Below are positions 59,577 to 64,000 of a DNA stretch of 64,000 nt, piece after piece; position 1 is the stretch's first letter, and the number at the start of each line of letters is the position of its first letter. Origin of the DNA: Sipunculus nudus (Eukaryota > Annelida > Sipuncula > Golfingiida > Sipunculidae); contig CM049315.1 of NCBI GenBank assembly GCA_026874595.1, positions 11,656,664 through 11,720,663 on the forward strand, read 5' to 3'. A program made the position numbers and the translations under genes. The notes below the pieces were generated by a model. It was not told where the DNA came from. It searched no databases and worked only from the letters and a program-made list of their open reading frames with translations.

Positions 59577-59895
59577 AGAAATTTTCAAATTACTGCATAT
59601 TCAGATTGAGAAGATTCGGGTGGAAGAGATGCTGGTGGGGGGGGGGGGGCGCTTGAAATTGGTACCCCGCCCCCACCACCCCCACCCCCAACCATATCCA
59701 ACCCCAACTTACTTAATTTTCATGTAAGAACAAAAAGGATTGTGTCTCTGTATATAACCGGTATGCTTCTTTTTTCTTTCTATAATTTTCTTTCGTGGTG
59801 GCCATCTTGCCCCAAGGCCCTAGCTCTTCATTATAGTATACACTTGCACTCCAATGTCGAATCTCGCTACCTTTAATGTAATAAGATATTTCATG
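59577..59895. repeat. Left arm of a long inverted repeat
   Basis: Positions 59577-59846 are the inverted copy of 63731-64000 (for example CAAATTACTGCATATTCAGA, GTAAGAACAAAAAGGATTGT, GCCCCAAGGCCCTAGCTCTT). Positions 59847-59895 are the inverted copy of 63242-63285 (CACTCCAATGTCGAATCTCG). A poly-G run at 59636-59649 lies inside it. The partner runs off the end of the window. Confidence 0.88.
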
Positions 59896-59972
59896 TGTAA
59901 CGCATGACAACATAAATATGTGAAATAAACAAAGATTTTAAGTAGGTATTTTTATTACAACAAAAGGATTAT

Positions 59973-60029
<57 letters not shown>

Positions 60030-61468
60030 ATGTAATAGAAATTAGAAAATAAAATTATTTTGATTGAGCTAAAATTAAAATTTAAAGATACTGTTATTGC
60101 AACATAACATGCCTATTTTTTAAATCTTTCACCGTTTTGCAGTTTTAAAGTTTATAAATTTACGAAATATTTTGGAGGTGTTTTTATAATGTTTTAGACA
60201 AATTTTCTGTGCAATGTTCCAAAAATGTTCCCTGATACGTTGAGTGATCAGTATTCAACAAGCCTTCGAGAGTTATAAGCGTGCATGCCATACATAGCAC
60301 CCTAATGCATGGATAACAAATTAGTTTCATTAATACTGTATATAGTACCCTTATGAATAAAAAAAAAATTTAATTAATACAAAATTGATTGGACTTTTAT
60401 TACAGTTTTACCAGCTCCTGCAAGGATGCGGCAGTTTGATACTTTGTTTTTTTTTTTTACATTAATATACAAATGTTGTTTAAGTTATACTTAATTTTTT
60501 ATATGATATAATTTTCTAATCTATTTTGTTACATAAGGAAAAAAGTTATTACACCATTTTGATAAAATTACGAAATTTTAAATACTTTTATATTATATTT
60601 CTACAATAACATTCTATATTGAAATATAACGTTATATGATATATAATGTATTACATTTTAATGTATATTTCAACTTTTTTTTAGGTTTTTATATCATTAT
60701 TTTAGTAATTTATTATGATTTTATTCAAATACGTATATATTACTTAAATTAAAATTTGATACAAGACTTTTTCTTGTCATTGTTGGTTGGTACCATTGGC
60801 TTGACTTCCAGTTTTAGGCATTTTGAACATCATGTGTCACTTCCGGATGACTTCCTAGAGGCTTCTGACGCATTAACAATGCTTCAATTTTCATATTTGG
60901 GAACATATATTTGTGAGACTTTCTGGTTTTGGAAAGGGGAACTATATCTTCCATTTTAACACGAAAAAGTGTTGTTTTGAAGGTTATTTATAAAAATTAT
61001 ACTAAAAATTACACGAGTCCGACTTCCAAAGGCTTCCGAGTTCCGACTTATATTAATTTCCGTCCCAACATCTAACAGACGGGTTCTCTGCGATAAAAGG
61101 CGCATTCATACATCAGATGAGCATAAGAACAAATCATAGACATGTGTCTATGGAACAAATATAACAGATGAAGAAATTATCTGTGACCATTCGGCTCTAA
61201 TATTTGAAATAAGATATTAATGTGTCATAAATTATAATATATTGCCTTTGAACAAATCCTGTTAGTAATACAGGGAACTGTATAAATGTGTATAAATCGC
61301 AAAATGATTGCAGAGACCGCATTATATTGAAAATACGGAAACCGTAGGCAACATCCAGCCCCATATCATGTTGTAAAAACAGGACAGAAACAAGAAACCA
61401 GAAAAAAAACAGAGATACGTACAAGTAAAACTGCCGTATATCACCACTTACTTTATTTCATATTAATA
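59896..61468. other. Very AT-rich sequence, no gene seen
   Basis: It includes a (TA)n tract at 59976-60024. A 67-codon open frame at 60756-60959 has no recognisable family. No splice-supported gene. Confidence 0.5.
59976..60024. repeat. (TA)n microsatellite
   Basis: About 24 TA dinucleotides. Confidence 0.95.
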
Positions 61469-61969
61469 TTAAAGGGACCCAATCACCTATAAAGCATGTT
61501 GAATTAACATGAAAAATAGTTTCTTCCCTTTCAAATAAATTTGTACCTGCCAAAATATTGCCCTGAAACCATATGCTTACTCCTTTAAACGAGTGTTTTA
61601 AAAAAAGTAAATCGGGCGCGATCACAGGTGTAAACATAAACACAGCGCGTGTATCGCCGGGGCACAACACGTGTCAATCAGGAGATGCACTAACTGACTT
61701 GGCCCAAAAAATGTAATACATGTTCCTGCTAGCTGAAACATCGCGTGTTGCGGCTCACAATCGCACCTCCGGTCAGGCGGCCTTGTTATGGTAAACATGT
61801 GACTGTATTTACCAACACGCAGAGCAATAAAAAGGTGTTAAACAGCCGAATGCTAGGTGCTGAGACTGTGTGCTAGGATGGTTTTGCTAGAAAACTTTTG
61901 TATAAAGCAAAACTGAATTGATAGTGTGAAATAACAGGCATAATATTGCTCCTGATTATGTCCCTTTAA
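61469..61969. mobile_element. MITE, family D (copy 2)
   Basis: 501 bp. Left TTAAAGGGACCCAATCACC, right complement ATTAAAGGGACATAATCAGG. The left end matches 40004-40022. The inside is more G+C- and CpG-rich than its surroundings and contains CACGTG at 61668-61673. No transposase. Confidence 0.75.
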
Positions 61970-62089
61970 TATCTAAAAATACCCATATATTCACCATGTG
62001 TATTTAGTAAAAAAAATGATTAACATGCCAGTCTTCTCTATACTTTTGGATCGCTAACCTGACCACTGAGATGTTAAAACATACCTATG

Positions 62090-62252
62090 TATGCTTTGAA
62101 TACTAATATATAAGATATAAAATTGCGCGACTCACGAAGAGCGAGGCGCGAGACGCGAAGCGCGACACGCGGAATAATGTTAACAGGCCTAAATACATGA
62201 TTCCAATATGAACTAACATGTTTCTAAGGTTACAAAATCCATTAATTAAGAA

Positions 62253-62294
<42 letters not shown>

Positions 62295-62455
62295 AATATA
62301 AAGATCTATATCAACATTTAAGCAGTTTTATAGTGCGCATTTAACACATTTATATTATTTAGAAGAAACATAGCATGTCAACATTTGTAATAATTCTATT
62401 ACTTAATGAAATAAGTACATTAAAGGTAGTGAGATTCGACATTGGAGTGGCTTCC
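62090..62455. repeat. Direct repeat, copy 1, with CpG-dense core
   Basis: It matches 62925-63287: CTTTGAATACTAA-ATATAAGAT, then GCGCGAAGCGCGACACGCGG-type core, AACAGGCCTAAATA, CAATATGAACTAACATGTTT, and the closing AGTGAGATTCGACATTGGAG. A (TA)n tract (62255-62291) expands copy 1. A third partial copy follows at 62459-62530. Confidence 0.88.
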
Positions 62456-62924
62456 ACCATTTACAAAATCCATTAATAAAGGATGTACATATATACATGT
62501 AAATATAAAGTTCTATTTAAATATAAAAATCTATTTTAAAAAAATCTGCATCCGCCTCTGACTTGACATGATCAATATAGAAGAACAATTCATATTTTTC
62601 TAATTATTTTACACATTTCATTGTTTTGGTAACATTCACTCTGATTTGAAGTATTTTATAGCTAGGTATTAGGGGGCTTATACAGCCTATAAAGTGTTCG
62701 CTAGTGCTCCTATATGCTCACACATACACATAAGTTTAATGTTTGTATTCAAATTAGTATTTTTGAAACTAATTTCCTGTAATCTGACGACAGAAATAGC
62801 AGTGGTAGAGACGGTTTAATAGCTTGAACAGACAATTAAATAGACCTGGATTTTCAATATGTCGAATTAATATAGATACATTATGCAAGCAACAACTTTG
62901 CAGATGAGCTTATTGGATTCCACG

Positions 62925-63287
62925 TGGAATACTGCTTTGAATACTAAAATATAAGATATGAAATTGATGTTTGGAAGGCTGGCACATACTAAGGAAAAGG
63001 AAAACGCCAAGGCGCGAAGCGCGACACGCGGAATAATATTTACAGGCCTAAATATTTAATTCCAATATGAACTAACATGTTTCTCAGGTTACAAAATCCA
63101 TCAATTAATGATGTACATATATTCATGTAAATGTAAAGATCTATTTCAACATTTAAGCAGTTTCATAGTGCGCATTTAACCCATTTATATTATTTAGAGG
63201 AAACATAGCATGTCAAAATTTGTAATAATTCTACTACTTAATGAAATAAGTACATTAAAGGTAGTGAGATTCGACATTGGAGTGCCT
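62925..63287. repeat. Direct repeat, copy 2
   Basis: Partner of 62090-62455 at a distance of about 830 bp. The CpG-dense motif GCGCGAAGCGCGACACGCGG is at about 63012-63032. Its end (63242-63285) is also present inverted at 59847-59895. Confidence 0.88.
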
Positions 63288-63730
63288 TCAACCAGTATTT
63301 TTAAAATTCCAATGTGCGGCTCCGATGTCCAATAAAAATTTCACTGGTATAAAGGACTTAGGTACATCAGAATTATGCATTCAGAGTTGTGTTGCATTCA
63401 GAGATGTGCTTCCATATTTTTAACTGAATATTTGTATATATATTGAGTGCACTGTATAAAATATAATTAATTGATTTTATTTTATTTTATACTTTAGTTC
63501 CAAATTATTTTTTTTATCAAAATTAAAACAGAAATAATAAATTATTAGCGTTCATGTGAGCAAAATAACATTGCAAAACACAGAATAAAATAATGATTCA
63601 TTGAAAAGATAGCACACACTTTTATTGTACGTATTTAAATTGTAATATTTGAAAACATTTTTCGCCAGTCGAGAACTTCTTTCATCCTTGGTAATAGGGA
63701 TAGTTAATGTTTCCAATGTAAATTTTTTCA
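63288..63730. other. Segment absent from the left arm, possible insertion
   Basis: In the left arm the two matching parts are joined directly; here they are separated by about 440 bp of AT-rich sequence. Either this is an insertion or the left copy lost it. No element ends are clear. Confidence 0.5.
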
Positions 63731-64000
63731 GGCAAGTGTATACCATTATGAAGAGCTAGGGCCTTGGGGCAAGATGGCCACCAAGAAAGAAAATTATAGA
63801 AAAAAAAGAAGCATACCGGTAATATACAGAGACACAATCCTTTTTGTTCTTACATGAAAATAAAGTAATTTAGGGGTGGATATGGTTGGGGGTGGAGGGT
63901 GAGGTAGGGGTTACCAATTTAAAGCGCCCCCCCCCCCCCCTTCAGCATCTCTTGCACCAGGATCTTCTCAATCTGAATATGCAGTAATTTGAAAATTTCT
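63731..64000. repeat. Right arm of the long inverted repeat (cut by window end)
   Basis: Inverted partner of 59577-59846. A poly-C run (63927-63940) corresponds to the poly-G run of the left arm. The arm continues beyond the window, so its full length is unknown. Confidence 0.88.

Noticed and set aside
60756-60959. 67-codon open frame MIQDFFLSLLVGT
   Set aside because: No family recognised, no splice or promoter context, in very AT-rich repeat-filled DNA.

Overview
The window is invertebrate nuclear DNA. It is AT-rich and intron-dominated, with many microsatellites, minisatellites, MITEs, tRNA-derived SINEs and decayed LINEs. The protein sequence of the one gene and the style of the repeats (units rich in TGACCTTTGACCT, and units ending in ACGGACGG with a TCAGCTGAGCTA end) suggest a lophotrochozoan, most likely a mollusc and possibly a bivalve. 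That placement is an inference.

The only host gene I can support is the circadian transcription factor CLOCK, on the minus strand, with coding sequence from 52695 down to 6167. I assembled 15 coding exons by hand. All 14 introns are GT-AG, every phase joins, and the total is 2118 bp (705 residues plus stop). The protein reads: acidic N-terminus, bHLH (exons 2-3), PAS-A (exons 4-7), linker, PAS-B and PAC (exons 8-10), a Pro/Ser/Gln-rich region (exons 11-13), a Gln-rich coiled coil resembling the region deleted in mouse Clock-delta19 (exon 14), and a Pro/Ala-rich tail (exon 15).

The most unusual feature is that several tandem arrays in the introns are built from edges of CLOCK exons. Intron 3 starts with about 20 copies of a 53-bp unit copied from the 3' end of the bHLH exon with its splice donor. 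Intron 4 ends with 45-bp units copied from the acceptor and first bases of exon 5. Intron 14 starts with 112-bp units copied from the 3' end and donor of exon 14. The last 85 bp unit of exon 15, stop codon included, is present three times. A pyrimidine-rich minisatellite starts exactly at the exon 11 donor. Each array adds decoy splice signals or stop codons next to a real exon.

Layout: 1-6166 lies downstream of the CLOCK stop and holds two minisatellites. 6167-22588 holds exons 15 to 4. 22589-37056 is intron 3, about 14.5 kb, with a 279-bp array, a LINE endonuclease relic, several arrays of about 135-155 bp and the exon-3 array. 37206-41163 is intron 2, with a 1.9-kb array of a 13-bp unit. 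41212-52534 is intron 1, with MITEs, a fold-back element, a hAT transposon that keeps its 8-bp target duplication, and a SINE. 52696-53300 is the 5' flank. 54.4-59.0 kb holds a nested LINE/SINE/LINE complex. 59.5-64.0 kb is AT-rich and repeat-filled, with a long inverted repeat. No RNA gene, CRISPR array or second host gene was found.
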